From JBFJKD01 sp041601945 (GTDB lineage: Bacteria; Pseudomonadota; Gammaproteobacteria; Pseudomonadales; Porticoccaceae), in assembly GCA_041601945.1 (NCBI GenBank), contig JBFIHG010000001.1, positions 86,008-150,007 of the forward strand: 64,000 bases of DNA. Direction: 5' to 3'. Positions within the stretch are counted from its first letter, which is position 1; every line of letters begins with the position of its first letter. This document shows, piece after piece, positions 26,879 through 36,144 of this stretch. The position numbers and the translations under genes are program-made. The notes beneath the pieces were generated by a model. That model worked only from the letters and a program-made list of their open reading frames with translations, was not told the DNA's origin and made no database searches.

Positions 26879-28104
26879 GTCGCAGTTATTTGGTTTTTAT
26901 CGGCTCGCGGTTTTTTTTCAGCGGGACTGGTAGTCGGCTGGTGTCATTTATTTCGGTGCTGACAGTATCGGGGCTGGTGCTAGGTATTGCCCTGTTGATT
27001 GTGGTGCTGTCCGTGATGAATGGTTTTGACCGGGAGATGCGCACACGCATTCTCGGTGTGGTACCGCATATACAACTGTACCAGGACGGCGGTATCGCGA
27101 ACTGGCAAGCAACGGCCGGTGCGGTCGCGCGGACCCCTGGGGTGATCGATGCCATACCATTCACCCGCGTGAGCGGCATGCTAAATTTTCGCGGAATGGT
27201 GGAGGCAGTGGAGATGCAGGGCGTGGTGCCCGAACTATTTGCTGCGGTGGTAAGCGACGTGCTATCCCCCGCGATGCTGAATAAACTCACTGACCGCGGC
27301 GTTCTACTGTCCGCGGTGGTCGCTGCTAAGCTAGGTGTTCAGGAGGGTCAGAGCGTAACCCTGTTTGTGCCGCGGGGCGAGAGACCCGGGGGAAGCGTGG
27401 CGCCGGATATTCGTATTTTAGACGTGGTGGGAATTATCAATACCCATACCACTATTGATAATTCTCTGGCATTAATTACGCTGTCCGCGGCCAGTGATAT
27501 TGCTGGCCTGGGGGCTAATGCTCAGGGGTTACGCGTACGAGTCGACGATATATTTGCTGTGCGCGACACCGGGTTTGCGCTGGTCGCTCAGTTGCCTCCA
27601 GGCTACAGTTTTGTCGACTGGACACAAACCCACGGCAATCTTTATCAGGCCATTCAAATGTCCCGCAACCTGGTGGGCATGCTGATATTTTTGATTATTG
27701 CCATCGCGGTTTTTAATGTCGTCGCAATGTTGGTGATGACGGTCGTGGAAAAACGCCCGGCTATTGCGATTCTTAAAACACTGGGCGCAACCAACCGGGG
27801 AATCCTGACGGTATTTCTAGTGCAGGGCACATTAATTGGCCTGTTTGGGGCGTTGCTTGGGATCGTATTCGGCGTGCTCGGTGCCTGGTATGTGGCCGAC
27901 GTAGTGCGCTGGCTGGAGCACCTGTTTCAGTTTCAGTTTCTCAGTTCAGAGATTTATCCCATCGATTATTTGCCATCTGATCTGCGTGCGTCGGATGTGC
28001 TAGCGGTGGTTGGGGTGGCACTCGCGTTGAATTTTTTCGCAACCCTCTATCCCGCCTGGCAGGCGGCACGCGTTCGACCGGCAGAAGTTTTGCGTTACGA
28101 ATAA
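26875..28104 (+). CDS. lolE: Lipoprotein-releasing ABC transporter permease
   Basis: Second permease of LolCDE, 409 aa, same plan as LolC (one helix, periplasmic domain, three helices), with VLSVMNGFDREM after the first helix and QAARVRPAEVLRYE at the end. It starts with TTG whose last two bases are within the lolD TGA, so translation is coupled. The gene is convergent with the DUF2062 gene (16 bp). Confidence 0.92.
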   Translation: MSRSYLVFIGSRFFFSGTGSRLVSFISVLTVSGLVLGIALLIVVLSVMNGFDREMRTRILGVVPHIQLYQDGGIANWQATAGAVARTPGVIDAIPFTRVSGMLNFRGMVEAVEMQGVVPELFAAVVSDVLSPAMLNKLTDRGVLLSAVVAAKLGVQEGQSVTLFVPRGERPGGSVAPDIRILDVVGIINTHTTIDNSLALITLSAASDIAGLGANAQGLRVRVDDIFAVRDTGFALVAQLPPGYSFVDWTQTHGNLYQAIQMSRNLVGMLIFLIIAIAVFNVVAMLVMTVVEKRPAIAILKTLGATNRGILTVFLVQGTLIGLFGALLGIVFGVLGAWYVADVVRWLEHLFQFQFLSSEIYPIDYLPSDLRASDVLAVVGVALALNFFATLYPAWQAARVRPAEVLRYE

Positions 28105-28120
28105 CGTCATCGCGTCGCTA

Positions 28121-28645
28121 TCAGCGCGGCGGATGCCGCCGCAGTTTACGCTGTTGCCAATCGCTGGTGATTTTCCAGCGCCACAACACACGCACGGCCC
28201 AATAACTCACCGTGCCCAGCACAATCCCGGACAGCAGGCTACCGATAACTACCGGTAGTAAAATATGCTGGCCCTGGTCGAGAAACCATTCCCAGGTAAA
28301 TTTAAAGTTGATCGCTACTGGCGTTGCCCCCAGTACCCATTGGCCAATCCAGTAGCTCGCAACTGTCAGAGGCGGGATGGTTAGCGGGTTGCTAATCCAT
28401 ACCAGGGCCAGGCTGATGGGTAAATTGCTGCGCACCAATAGCGCAGCCAGGGTAACGATAATCATGTGTCCGGGCAGGGGCAAAAACGCACAGAACAACC
28501 CCACCAGAAACGCCTTCGATACGGAGTCGCGGTTGAGGTGGAACAAGTTGGGGTCGTGCAGTATCGGACCCATCCAGCGTAGAGCTTTGTGTTCGGTGAC
28601 GGTACTTGAGGAGGGTAGCCAACGACGAATGAATTTGCGTGGCAT
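28121..28645 (-). CDS. DUF2062 family membrane protein
   Basis: A 174-residue protein of the DUF2062 family, which has two or three hydrophobic helices and unknown function. Seen: the conserved NRDSVSKAFLVGLFCAF start of the first helix, LPLPGHM, and WISNPLTIPP, the family signature. In the pseudomonads I recall it sits between lolE and comEC; here comEC lies 23 kb away. Confidence 0.85.
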   Translation of the reverse strand: MPRKFIRRWLPSSSTVTEHKALRWMGPILHDPNLFHLNRDSVSKAFLVGLFCAFLPLPGHMIIVTLAALLVRSNLPISLALVWISNPLTIPPLTVASYWIGQWVLGATPVAINFKFTWEWFLDQGQHILLPVVIGSLLSGIVLGTVSYWAVRVLWRWKITSDWQQRKLRRHPPR

Positions 28646-28815
28646 GAGTAGCGTTCCAGACTGCGTGTGCGTTTGGCATTATGCCGGTTTTTATGCAACG
28701 ACTCTAGAAATTAGACCTGGGGGATAACCAAATTTTTGCTTCGGAGCGAGTAGGTGCCGAGGTGCTAAAAACTGAGGAAAACAGTGCGGAATTGGGAGTT
28801 TGTCAGGCAAAATGG

Positions 28816-28844
28816 TTGATATTATCGCGGCAAGTGAGTATAAA
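28816..28844 (+). promoter_or_regulatory. Sigma-70 promoter of the prp operon
   Basis: TTGATA (28816-28821), a 17-bp spacer and TATAAA (28839-28844), each 5/6 of consensus. The start of transcription would be near 28851, some 24 bp before the GntR gene. The downstream TTGTCCTACAT could be an operator half-site, but I see no clean dyad. Confidence 0.6.
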
Positions 28845-28874
28845 GCAGCCTATTGTCCTACATAAATTTTTCCC

Positions 28875-29591
28875 ATGCCGACTAGCCATAGCGTTTCCGA
28901 CGCTACATTTACACCCGAATTCAGTGTCCACAACAGCGCTGTAGATCAGCTGTATGCGCGGTTGCGTAGTGCGATTATTCATGGGGAAATTAAAGTGGGC
29001 AGTAAAATCAGCGAGTCGGAGCTGGTTCGGGCCTACGGCGTCAGTCGCAGCACGGTGCGTGAAGCCCTTGGACGCCTGGAGTCGGCCTATCTGGTAGTAC
29101 GCAAGGCCAATGCCGGTGCCCGTGTGGTAACCCTTAGTATGGAGGAGTTGCTGGAAATCTATCAGGTGCGCGAAGCGATGGAGGGCATGGCATGCCGCCT
29201 CGCTGCCGCAAATATGAGTGTCGAGGAAATCGCAGATTTACGCCAGCTGCTCGAGCAGCACATGCTCAACAGCGAGCTACAAAGCGGGCGGGCTTATTAT
29301 CAGAAAGAAGGGGACCTGGATTTCCATTTTCGCCTGGTCCAGGGTAGTAAGAATGCCAAAATCATTCACCTATTGTGCGATGAACTGTATGCCAAGGTAC
29401 GCATGTATCGCTACCAGTTTGGCATGACGGGCCCCCGTGCCTGGGATGCTTTTGCGGAACACAAACACATCGTCGCGGCCATCGCCGATCGGGATGGGGA
29501 AATGGCGGAAATGTTGATGCGTCGCCATATTCGCGCATCGCGACTAAATATTGAGCGCAACATGCACACACTTCAGGAGGTCAATCACTAA
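28875..29591 (+). CDS. GntR family regulator of the prp operon
   Basis: Winged-helix DNA-binding domain (about residues 18-82: LYARLRSAIIHGEI, then SRSTVREALGRLE) followed by a helical FCD ligand domain, the FadR subfamily. 238 aa. The stop overlaps the prpB start region, with AGGAGGT upstream of prpB, so it is the first gene of the operon it presumably controls. By analogy with pseudomonads the ligand would be a methylcitrate-cycle intermediate; that is inference. Confidence 0.88.
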   Translation: MPTSHSVSDATFTPEFSVHNSAVDQLYARLRSAIIHGEIKVGSKISESELVRAYGVSRSTVREALGRLESAYLVVRKANAGARVVTLSMEELLEIYQVREAMEGMACRLAAANMSVEEIADLRQLLEQHMLNSELQSGRAYYQKEGDLDFHFRLVQGSKNAKIIHLLCDELYAKVRMYRYQFGMTGPRAWDAFAEHKHIVAAIADRDGEMAEMLMRRHIRASRLNIERNMHTLQEVNH

Positions 29592-30481
29592 TGAACGAAT
29601 CGACAACAGCCGGAGCTCGCTTTCGCCGCGCACTTGAGAACAACAAGCCCTTACAGGTAGTTGGTACCGTGAATGCCTACTGCGCGATGATGGCCGAGCA
29701 AATTGGTCATCAGGCCATCTACCTGTCCGGCGCAGGCGTAGCCAACGCATCGTACGGCTTGCCGGATCTGGGTATTACCGGGCTCGAGGACGTGTTGCAG
29801 GACGTGCGGCGCATTACCGGTGCGACTCAACTGCCATTATTAGTAGATATAGATACCGGTTGGGGTGGGGCCTTTAATATTGCCCGCGCGGTGAAGGAAA
29901 TGATCCGCGCCGGTGCCGCAGCCGTGCATATTGAAGATCAGGTGGCGCAAAAACGCTGTGGGCACCGTCCGAACAAGGAAATTGTGTCTCTAGGTGAGAT
30001 GGTGGATCGGGTCAAGGCGGCAGTGGATGCGCGCACTGACGATTCATTTTTCATTATGGCGCGCACTGATGCCTTTGCCCAGGAGGGGCTGGAAAAGGCC
30101 GTCGAGCGCGCGCAAGCATGCATAGAGGCGGGAGCAGATGGCATTTTTGCCGAAGCAATTAACGAAGAACAACACTACCGGGCATTTCGCGCGGCACTCA
30201 GCGCACCGCTACTGGCCAACATTACTGAGTTTGGACAGACACTGTTGTACAATAAGAGCGATTTGGCGGCCTGGGGCGTAGATATTGTGCTGTATCCGCT
30301 ATCGGCATTTCGCGCCATGAATCGGGCGGCCGAACAGGTGTATACGACAATCCTCCATAAAGGTGACCAGAAGGACGTCGTAGATAGCATGCAAACCCGT
30401 ATGGAGTTGTACGACTATCTGGGCTATCACGCTTACGAACAAAAGCTGGACGCGTTGTTTGCGCAAAGCAAAAGCAAATAA
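29591..30481 (+). CDS. prpB: 2-methylisocitrate lyase
   Basis: Cleaves 2-methylisocitrate to pyruvate and succinate, the last step of the methylcitrate cycle. Isocitrate-lyase superfamily barrel of 296 aa; the catalytic loop KRCGHRPNK carries Cys123, and VDIDTGWGG and HIEDQ hold the metal. The A-x-T-D-A motif is in MARTDAFA. Strong ribosome site at 29574-29580. Its ATG overlaps the last base of the GntR gene; prpC follows after 37 bp. Confidence 0.95.
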   Translation: MNESTTAGARFRRALENNKPLQVVGTVNAYCAMMAEQIGHQAIYLSGAGVANASYGLPDLGITGLEDVLQDVRRITGATQLPLLVDIDTGWGGAFNIARAVKEMIRAGAAAVHIEDQVAQKRCGHRPNKEIVSLGEMVDRVKAAVDARTDDSFFIMARTDAFAQEGLEKAVERAQACIEAGADGIFAEAINEEQHYRAFRAALSAPLLANITEFGQTLLYNKSDLAAWGVDIVLYPLSAFRAMNRAAEQVYTTILHKGDQKDVVDSMQTRMELYDYLGYHAYEQKLDALFAQSKSK

Positions 30482-30518
30482 CGCGAGTTCATAAAAATTT
30501 ATCGATAAGGAATAAACC

Positions 30519-31643
30519 ATGGCTGAAAAAAAACTTTCCGGTGCTGGTCTGCGTGGACAGGTCGCAGGTAAAACCGCGCTTTCTACTGTGGGGAAGTCCG
30601 GATCCGGGCTGACCTACCGCGGTTACGATGTAAAAGATCTGGCGGAAAATTGCGAGTTCGAGGAAGTCGCACACCTGATTCTCAACGGGCACTTACCCAC
30701 CGTGGCAGAACTGGCGGCCTACAAAGCCAGTCTCAAAGACCTGCGTGGTTTGCCGCAAACGTTAAAAGACGTGCTGGAACGCATACCCGCCGACGCACAT
30801 CCGATGGATGTCATGCGCACCGGCTGTTCTTTTCTTGGTAACCTGGAAACGGAAACCGACTTCAGTCAACAGGGCGCGCGCACGGAACGGTTGCTGGCCG
30901 CGTTTCCCTCGATAATCTGTTACTGGTATCGATTCAGTCACGACGGCGTCCGGGTTGATCTCAACACTGGCGAGGACTCCATCGGCGCCCATTTTCTGCA
31001 TCTGCTACACGACAAAAAACCCAACGACCTGCACGAAAAAGTGATGCACGTGTCGTTGATTTTGTATGCCGAACACGAGTTTAACGCCTCGACTTTTACC
31101 GCGCGAGTGTGTGCCTCTACCTTGTCGGATTTACACTCCTGCATCACTGGCGCGATCGGCACCCTGCGCGGACCGTTGCACGGCGGCGCCAACGAGGCGG
31201 CGATGGATATGATTGCGGGCTTTACCAGTCCGGACGACGCCGAACAGGGCATGCTTGGCATGCTGGCACGCAAGGAAAAAATTATGGGTTTTGGGCACGC
31301 TGTTTACAGCGAGTCAGATCCGCGTAATGCGATTATCAAATCCTGGGCGGAAAAACTCGGGCAGGACGTCGGCGATACGGTGTTGTATCCGGTGTCGGTA
31401 CGTTGCGAAGAAGTGATGTGGCGCGAGAAAAAACTGTTTTGTAACGCGGATTTTTTCCACGCGTCGGCCTACCACTTTATGGGTATCCCCACCAAACTGT
31501 TTACCCCGATATTTGTTATGTCCCGGCTCACCGGATGGGCGGCGCATGTATTTGAGCAACGTGCGGACAATCGAATTATTCGACCCAGCGCGGATTACAC
31601 CGGCCCGGAACTACGCAAAGTGGTGCCGATCGCACAACGCTGA
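30519..31643 (+). CDS. prpC: 2-methylcitrate synthase
   Basis: Condenses propionyl-CoA with oxaloacetate. Citrate-synthase fold, 374 aa, the short form typical of PrpC. Seen: GLTYRGYDVKDLAE, the LHGGANEAAM and GFGHAVY histidine motifs, and the late NADFFHASAYHFMGIP segment with the catalytic Asp. Third gene of the operon, followed by a 232-bp gap before acnD. Confidence 0.94.
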   Translation: MAEKKLSGAGLRGQVAGKTALSTVGKSGSGLTYRGYDVKDLAENCEFEEVAHLILNGHLPTVAELAAYKASLKDLRGLPQTLKDVLERIPADAHPMDVMRTGCSFLGNLETETDFSQQGARTERLLAAFPSIICYWYRFSHDGVRVDLNTGEDSIGAHFLHLLHDKKPNDLHEKVMHVSLILYAEHEFNASTFTARVCASTLSDLHSCITGAIGTLRGPLHGGANEAAMDMIAGFTSPDDAEQGMLGMLARKEKIMGFGHAVYSESDPRNAIIKSWAEKLGQDVGDTVLYPVSVRCEEVMWREKKLFCNADFFHASAYHFMGIPTKLFTPIFVMSRLTGWAAHVFEQRADNRIIRPSADYTGPELRKVVPIAQR

Positions 31644-31875
31644 GTGTTTGTCCGCAGTTTGCACATTGCCTTTGCAATGTTGCGTAATGAGGCGCATTTG
31701 CCAGGGCAGGCGCTGACAGTTAAACGGGGAGCAGGTCGCGTCGTTGGCCTGCTCATCCCATACCCATCGGGTATCGACTGAGTGCAATTAGCGTGTGAAT
31801 TGCGCGTTGATCAAGTGCTGGTTGGCGCGTTTTTTTGCTTATCCCCCTTAACATATTGCGAGTAATTTCGACGTT
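31644..31875 (+). other. prpC-acnD gap with two perfect hairpins
   Basis: ACATTGC/GCAATGT (31663-31680, loop CTTT) and GAGCAGG/CCTGCTC (31729-31754). Neither is followed by a T-run, so they look like processing or mRNA-stability structures rather than terminators. No gene is visible. Confidence 0.45.
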
Positions 31876-34470
31876 ATGAATACTGACTACCGCAAAGCTT
31901 TACCGGGTACCGACCTGGACTATTTCGACACTCGCGCCGCCGTCGATGCGATCCAGCCCGGTGCCTACGAGACACTGCCGTACGTTTCCCGTGTCTATGC
32001 CGAAAATCTGGTGCGGCGCTGCGATCCCGCCGCGCTAACGGATGCACTAAAACAAATCATTGAGCGCAAACAGGATCTCGATTTCCCCTGGTACCCGGCG
32101 CGGGTAGTGTGCCACGACATTCTCGGTCAAACCGCTCTGGTTGACCTTGCAGGTTTGCGGGACGCGATTGCGGAGCGGGGCGGTGACCCGGCGGAAGTGA
32201 ACCCGGTGGTGCCGACCCAGTTGATTGTGGATCACTCGCTGGCAGTTGAACACGCGGGTTTTGAAGCAGACGCCTTCGAGCTAAACCGCGCCATTGAAGA
32301 CCGTCGCAACGACGACCGATTTCACTTTATTAACTGGACCAAAAAAGCGTTCAAGAACGTGGACGTGATTCAGCCCGGCAACGGCATCATGCACCAGATC
32401 AATCTGGAGAAAATGTCGCCGGTGATTCAGGCGCGGGACGGCGTGGCTTTCCCCGATACCCTCGTAGGCACCGACAGTCATACTCCCCACGTGGATGCCC
32501 TCGGTGTGATCGCTATCGGAGTCGGTGGTCTCGAAGCCGAAACGGTGATGCTGGGTCGGCCCTCCTACATGCGCTTGCCGGATATTATTGGCGTCGAGCT
32601 GAGTGGCAAGCCCCAGCCCGGCATTACCGCTACCGACGTTGTGCTAGCGCTGACCGAATTTCTGCGCAACGCCAAAGTGGTATCGGCGTACCTTGAGTTC
32701 TACGGCGAAGGTGCCGCCAATCTGACCCTGGGTGATCGCGCGACTATTTCCAATATGACTCCGGAGTTTGGCGCAACCGCAGCGATGTTTTACATCGACG
32801 AGCAAACCATCGACTATCTCAAGCTGACCGGCCGCGATGCCGAGCAGGTGAAGCTGGTTGAAACCTATGCCAAACACACCGGCCTGTGGGCCGACACCCT
32901 GAAGAACGCCGAGTACCCCCGTGTGTTGCATTTTGACTTGTCCTCCGTGGTCCGCACCATCGCTGGGCCGTCCAACCCCCACGCGCGCGTGCCGACCTCC
33001 GAGCTGGCGGCTCGTGGCATCTCTGGTGTGGTGGAAAACGAAGCGGGACTGATGCCGGATGGCGCGGTGATTATCGCGGCCATTACCAGCTGCACCAATA
33101 CCAGTAACCCGCGCAACGTGATTGCGGCGGGGCTTATCGCCCGCAATGCCAATAAACTCGGCCTGACCCGCAAGCCCTGGGTGAAAACCTCCCTGGCACC
33201 GGGTTCGAAGACCGTAAAACTGTACCTGGAAGACGCCGGGCTCTTGTCGGAACTGGAGCAACTGGGTTTTGGCATCGTCGGTTTTGCCTGCACCACCTGC
33301 AACGGCATGAGCGGTGCGCTGGACCCGGTTATTCAGCAGGAAGTGGTCGACCGCGACCTTTATGCCACCGCAGTATTGTCCGGCAACCGCAATTTTGATG
33401 GCCGTATTCACCCTTACGCCAAACAGGCTTTTCTGGCATCGCCGCCCTTAGTCGTAGCCTATGCGATCGCCGGTACGATTCGGTTTGATATAGAGAAAGA
33501 TGTGCTGGGTATCGACCTGGACGGTAATCCCGTCACCCTTAAGGATATCTGGCCCAGCGATGAAGAGATCGATGCCATTGTCGCGGCTAGCGTAAAACCG
33601 GAGCAGTTTCGCGAAATTTATATTCCTATGTTTGAAGTAAAGGACGACGACGGCGAGAAAGTCAGCCCGCTCTACGACTGGCGTCCGCAGACCACTTACA
33701 TTCGTCGTCCCCCTTATTGGGAAGGAGCGCTGGCCGGTGAGCGCACCATGAAAGGTATGCGTCCGTTGGCGGTGCTGGGTGACAACATCACCACCGATCA
33801 TTTGTCGCCCTCCAATGCCATTCAGCTCAACAGTGCCGCTGGCGCTTATCTGAATAAGATGGGCCTGCCGGAAGTGGATTTTAATTCCTACGCCACTCAC
33901 CGCGGTGACCACCTCACGGCCCAGCGTGCCACCTTTGCCAACCCGAAACTGTTTAACGAAATGGTTCAGGAAAACGGCAAGGTGAAACAGGGTTCGCTGG
34001 CGCGCATTGAGCCAGAGGGCAAAGTCAGCCGCATGTGGGAAGCCATCGAAACCTATATGGAACGCAAGCAGCCGCTGATTATTGTGGCCGGTGCCGACTA
34101 CGGCCAGGGCTCTTCGCGAGACTGGGCCGCCAAAGGTGTGCGCCTGGCCGGTGTCGAAGCCATCGTCGCCGAAGGCTTTGAACGCATTCACCGCACTAAC
34201 CTCGTAGGAATGGGTGTAATGCCACTGGAATTCAAAGCCGGTGACAATCGCCATACCTACGCTATCGACGGCACTGAAACGTTTGACGTGATTGGGACGG
34301 CCGGCCCGCGCGCTGAATTAACACTGCGTATCACTCGCAAAAACGGCGCGACCGTGGACGTGCCGGTAACCTGCCGCCTCGACACCGCCGAAGAAGTATC
34401 GGTGTACGAAGCCGGTGGTGTGTTACAGCGCTTTGCCCAGGACTTTCTTGAGTCCACCGTAGCCGCATAG
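31876..34470 (+). CDS. acnD: Fe/S-dependent 2-methylcitrate dehydratase
   Basis: Aconitase-family enzyme that dehydrates 2-methylcitrate, giving the trans-isomer of methylaconitate that PrpF then converts. The 4Fe-4S ligands are Cys406 (TSCTNTSNP), Cys472 and Cys475 (FACTTCNG). The substrate-binding swivel domain near the C-terminus has GADYGQGSSRDWAAKG. 864 aa, as in the AcnD family, distinct from AcnA by its partner gene prpF, 10 bp downstream. Confidence 0.95.
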   Translation: MNTDYRKALPGTDLDYFDTRAAVDAIQPGAYETLPYVSRVYAENLVRRCDPAALTDALKQIIERKQDLDFPWYPARVVCHDILGQTALVDLAGLRDAIAERGGDPAEVNPVVPTQLIVDHSLAVEHAGFEADAFELNRAIEDRRNDDRFHFINWTKKAFKNVDVIQPGNGIMHQINLEKMSPVIQARDGVAFPDTLVGTDSHTPHVDALGVIAIGVGGLEAETVMLGRPSYMRLPDIIGVELSGKPQPGITATDVVLALTEFLRNAKVVSAYLEFYGEGAANLTLGDRATISNMTPEFGATAAMFYIDEQTIDYLKLTGRDAEQVKLVETYAKHTGLWADTLKNAEYPRVLHFDLSSVVRTIAGPSNPHARVPTSELAARGISGVVENEAGLMPDGAVIIAAITSCTNTSNPRNVIAAGLIARNANKLGLTRKPWVKTSLAPGSKTVKLYLEDAGLLSELEQLGFGIVGFACTTCNGMSGALDPVIQQEVVDRDLYATAVLSGNRNFDGRIHPYAKQAFLASPPLVVAYAIAGTIRFDIEKDVLGIDLDGNPVTLKDIWPSDEEIDAIVAASVKPEQFREIYIPMFEVKDDDGEKVSPLYDWRPQTTYIRRPPYWEGALAGERTMKGMRPLAVLGDNITTDHLSPSNAIQLNSAAGAYLNKMGLPEVDFNSYATHRGDHLTAQRATFANPKLFNEMVQENGKVKQGSLARIEPEGKVSRMWEAIETYMERKQPLIIVAGADYGQGSSRDWAAKGVRLAGVEAIVAEGFERIHRTNLVGMGVMPLEFKAGDNRHTYAIDGTETFDVIGTAGPRAELTLRITRKNGATVDVPVTCRLDTAEEVSVYEAGGVLQRFAQDFLESTVAA

Positions 34471-34480
34471 GAATTTCAGT

Positions 34481-35671
34481 ATGGCGCACGCTCCACAAAT
34501 TAAAATCCCCGCCACCTATATGCGTGGCGGCACCAGCAAAGGTGTATTTTTCAGCCTGAATGATCTGCCCGAAGTAGCTCGGGTTCCCGGCCCGGCCCGC
34601 GACGCCTTATTGTTGCGGGTTATCGGTAGCCCTGACCCCTACGGCAAACAAACCGACGGCATGGGCGGCGCGACTTCCAGCACCAGCAAAACAGTGATTT
34701 TGTCGAAAAGCACTCAGCCCGATCACGATGTGGACTATCTATTTGGCCAGGTCGCCATCGACAAAGCCTTTGTGGACTGGAGCGGCAACTGCGGCAATCT
34801 GTCGGCGGCGGTTGGCGCGTTTGCTATCAGCAGTGGTCTGGTGGATGCCGACCGTATTCCCACCGATGGTATTGCCGTGATTCGTATCTGGCAGGCTAAT
34901 ATTCGCAAAACTATTATCGCCCATGTACCTATGACCAACGGTCAGGTGCAAGAAACCGGCGACTTTGAACTAGACGGTGTGACGTTTCCGGCCGCGGAAG
35001 TGCAACTGGAATTTATGAACCCTGCCGCCGACGAAGACGGTGCCGGTGGCTCCATGTTCCCCACCGGCAACCTGGTGGATGATCTCGACGTGCCGGGGGT
35101 TGGCACCTTTAAGGCCACCATGATCAATGCCGGCATCCCCACCATTTTTGTAAACGCCAAAGATATTGGTTACAGCGGCGCAGAATTACAGGACGACATT
35201 AACGGCGATCCCAAAGCCCTCGCCATGTTCGAAACCATCCGCGCTTACGGTGCCGTGAAAATGGGCCTTATAAAAACCATTGACGAAGCCGCCGGGCGAC
35301 AACACACCCCGAAGGTAGCCTTTGTCGCGCCGCCCAGGGAATATGTTTCCTCCAGTGGTAAACAAATTTCCAGCGACGATGTGGACCTGCTGGTGCGGGC
35401 GTTGTCCATGGGCAAGCTGCATCACGCCATGATGGGTACCGCCGCCGTGGCAATCGGCACCGCCGCTGCGATTCCCGGCACACTGGTAAATCTTGCGGCT
35501 GGCGATGGTGTGCGCAGTGCGGTGCGTTTCGGTCATCCGTCGGGCACCCTGCGGGTGGGCGCAGAAGCCAGTCAAATCGACGGCGAATGGACCGTGGTCA
35601 AAGCCATTATGAGCCGCAGCGCCCGAGTGCTAATGGAAGGGTGGGTGCGAGTGCCCGGGGATGCGTTTTAA
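34481..35671 (+). CDS. prpF: Methylaconitate isomerase
   Basis: Isomerises the AcnD product so that it can be hydrated to 2-methylisocitrate. Diaminopimelate-epimerase-like fold, 396 aa. The family start MRGGTSKGVFF is clear, and SGNCGNLS and the late GHPSG loop are conserved. The gene ends at 35671; in pseudomonads prpD follows, but here 3.7 kb of unrelated DNA intervenes. Confidence 0.95.
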   Translation: MAHAPQIKIPATYMRGGTSKGVFFSLNDLPEVARVPGPARDALLLRVIGSPDPYGKQTDGMGGATSSTSKTVILSKSTQPDHDVDYLFGQVAIDKAFVDWSGNCGNLSAAVGAFAISSGLVDADRIPTDGIAVIRIWQANIRKTIIAHVPMTNGQVQETGDFELDGVTFPAAEVQLEFMNPAADEDGAGGSMFPTGNLVDDLDVPGVGTFKATMINAGIPTIFVNAKDIGYSGAELQDDINGDPKALAMFETIRAYGAVKMGLIKTIDEAAGRQHTPKVAFVAPPREYVSSSGKQISSDDVDLLVRALSMGKLHHAMMGTAAVAIGTAAAIPGTLVNLAAGDGVRSAVRFGHPSGTLRVGAEASQIDGEWTVVKAIMSRSARVLMEGWVRVPGDAF

Positions 35672-36143
35672 GGTGTGTTATAGCTTGAACTTATAAAATC
35701 AAATCGGGCCTGACGACGCTATTGACACATAAACGGGCTGTTGTTCGCGACAACTTCTTTTGAGCATGGTTACTGCATATAGACAGTAAATCTAACATTG
35801 TGAACTTTAAATCTTGAGCGTTCATCCAGGACTCTGGTAAACACAATTAATTATTTTTATATATTTCAAAAAGTAACCTAATTATCGGCGATGCGCGTGT
35901 TGGCAACCTATATCGCACGTGCTCAGTTAAGCGCGAAAACGCCATTTAATTGAGCACGCGCGTCATATCCTGAGAGGGTCCGCTACCCTGTTGCTTTTTC
36001 CTTTGAAATCAAGGTATTGTAGCGCGAATAATGAATCAGTCAGGGAATGATATGTCGCATCTGCGCGTTTATGTCCGAATCCGGGTACATCATGCACATC
36101 TGCACGCTTTCCGCACATATATCGCACGTGACGTTCATTAATA
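35672..36143. other. AT-rich intergenic region with repeats and hairpin
   Basis: No gene found in these 472 bases. TATATCGCACGTG occurs twice (35909-35921 and 36118-36130), each followed within about 15 bases by TTAA. The first copy starts a 13-bp near-perfect hairpin, CGTGCTCAGTTAA (35918-35930) with TTAATTGAGCACG (35946-35958). It is not followed by a T-run. Lower GC than its surroundings. Confidence 0.45.
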
Positions 36144-36144
36144 G

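Noticed and set aside
31822..31839. Sigma-54-like promoter before acnD (TGGCGCG then T-run then GC)
   Set aside because: The GG and GC elements are 11 bases apart instead of 10, so it does not fit the consensus.
32644..34254. Long open frames on the minus strand inside acnD
   Set aside because: They lie antisense to a clear gene, lack any family pattern, and follow from its codon composition.
35990..36144. A second attC or attI site upstream of the cassette
   Set aside because: The left flank has the G-TT cut site but no matching left core or paired inner arms within 150 bp.
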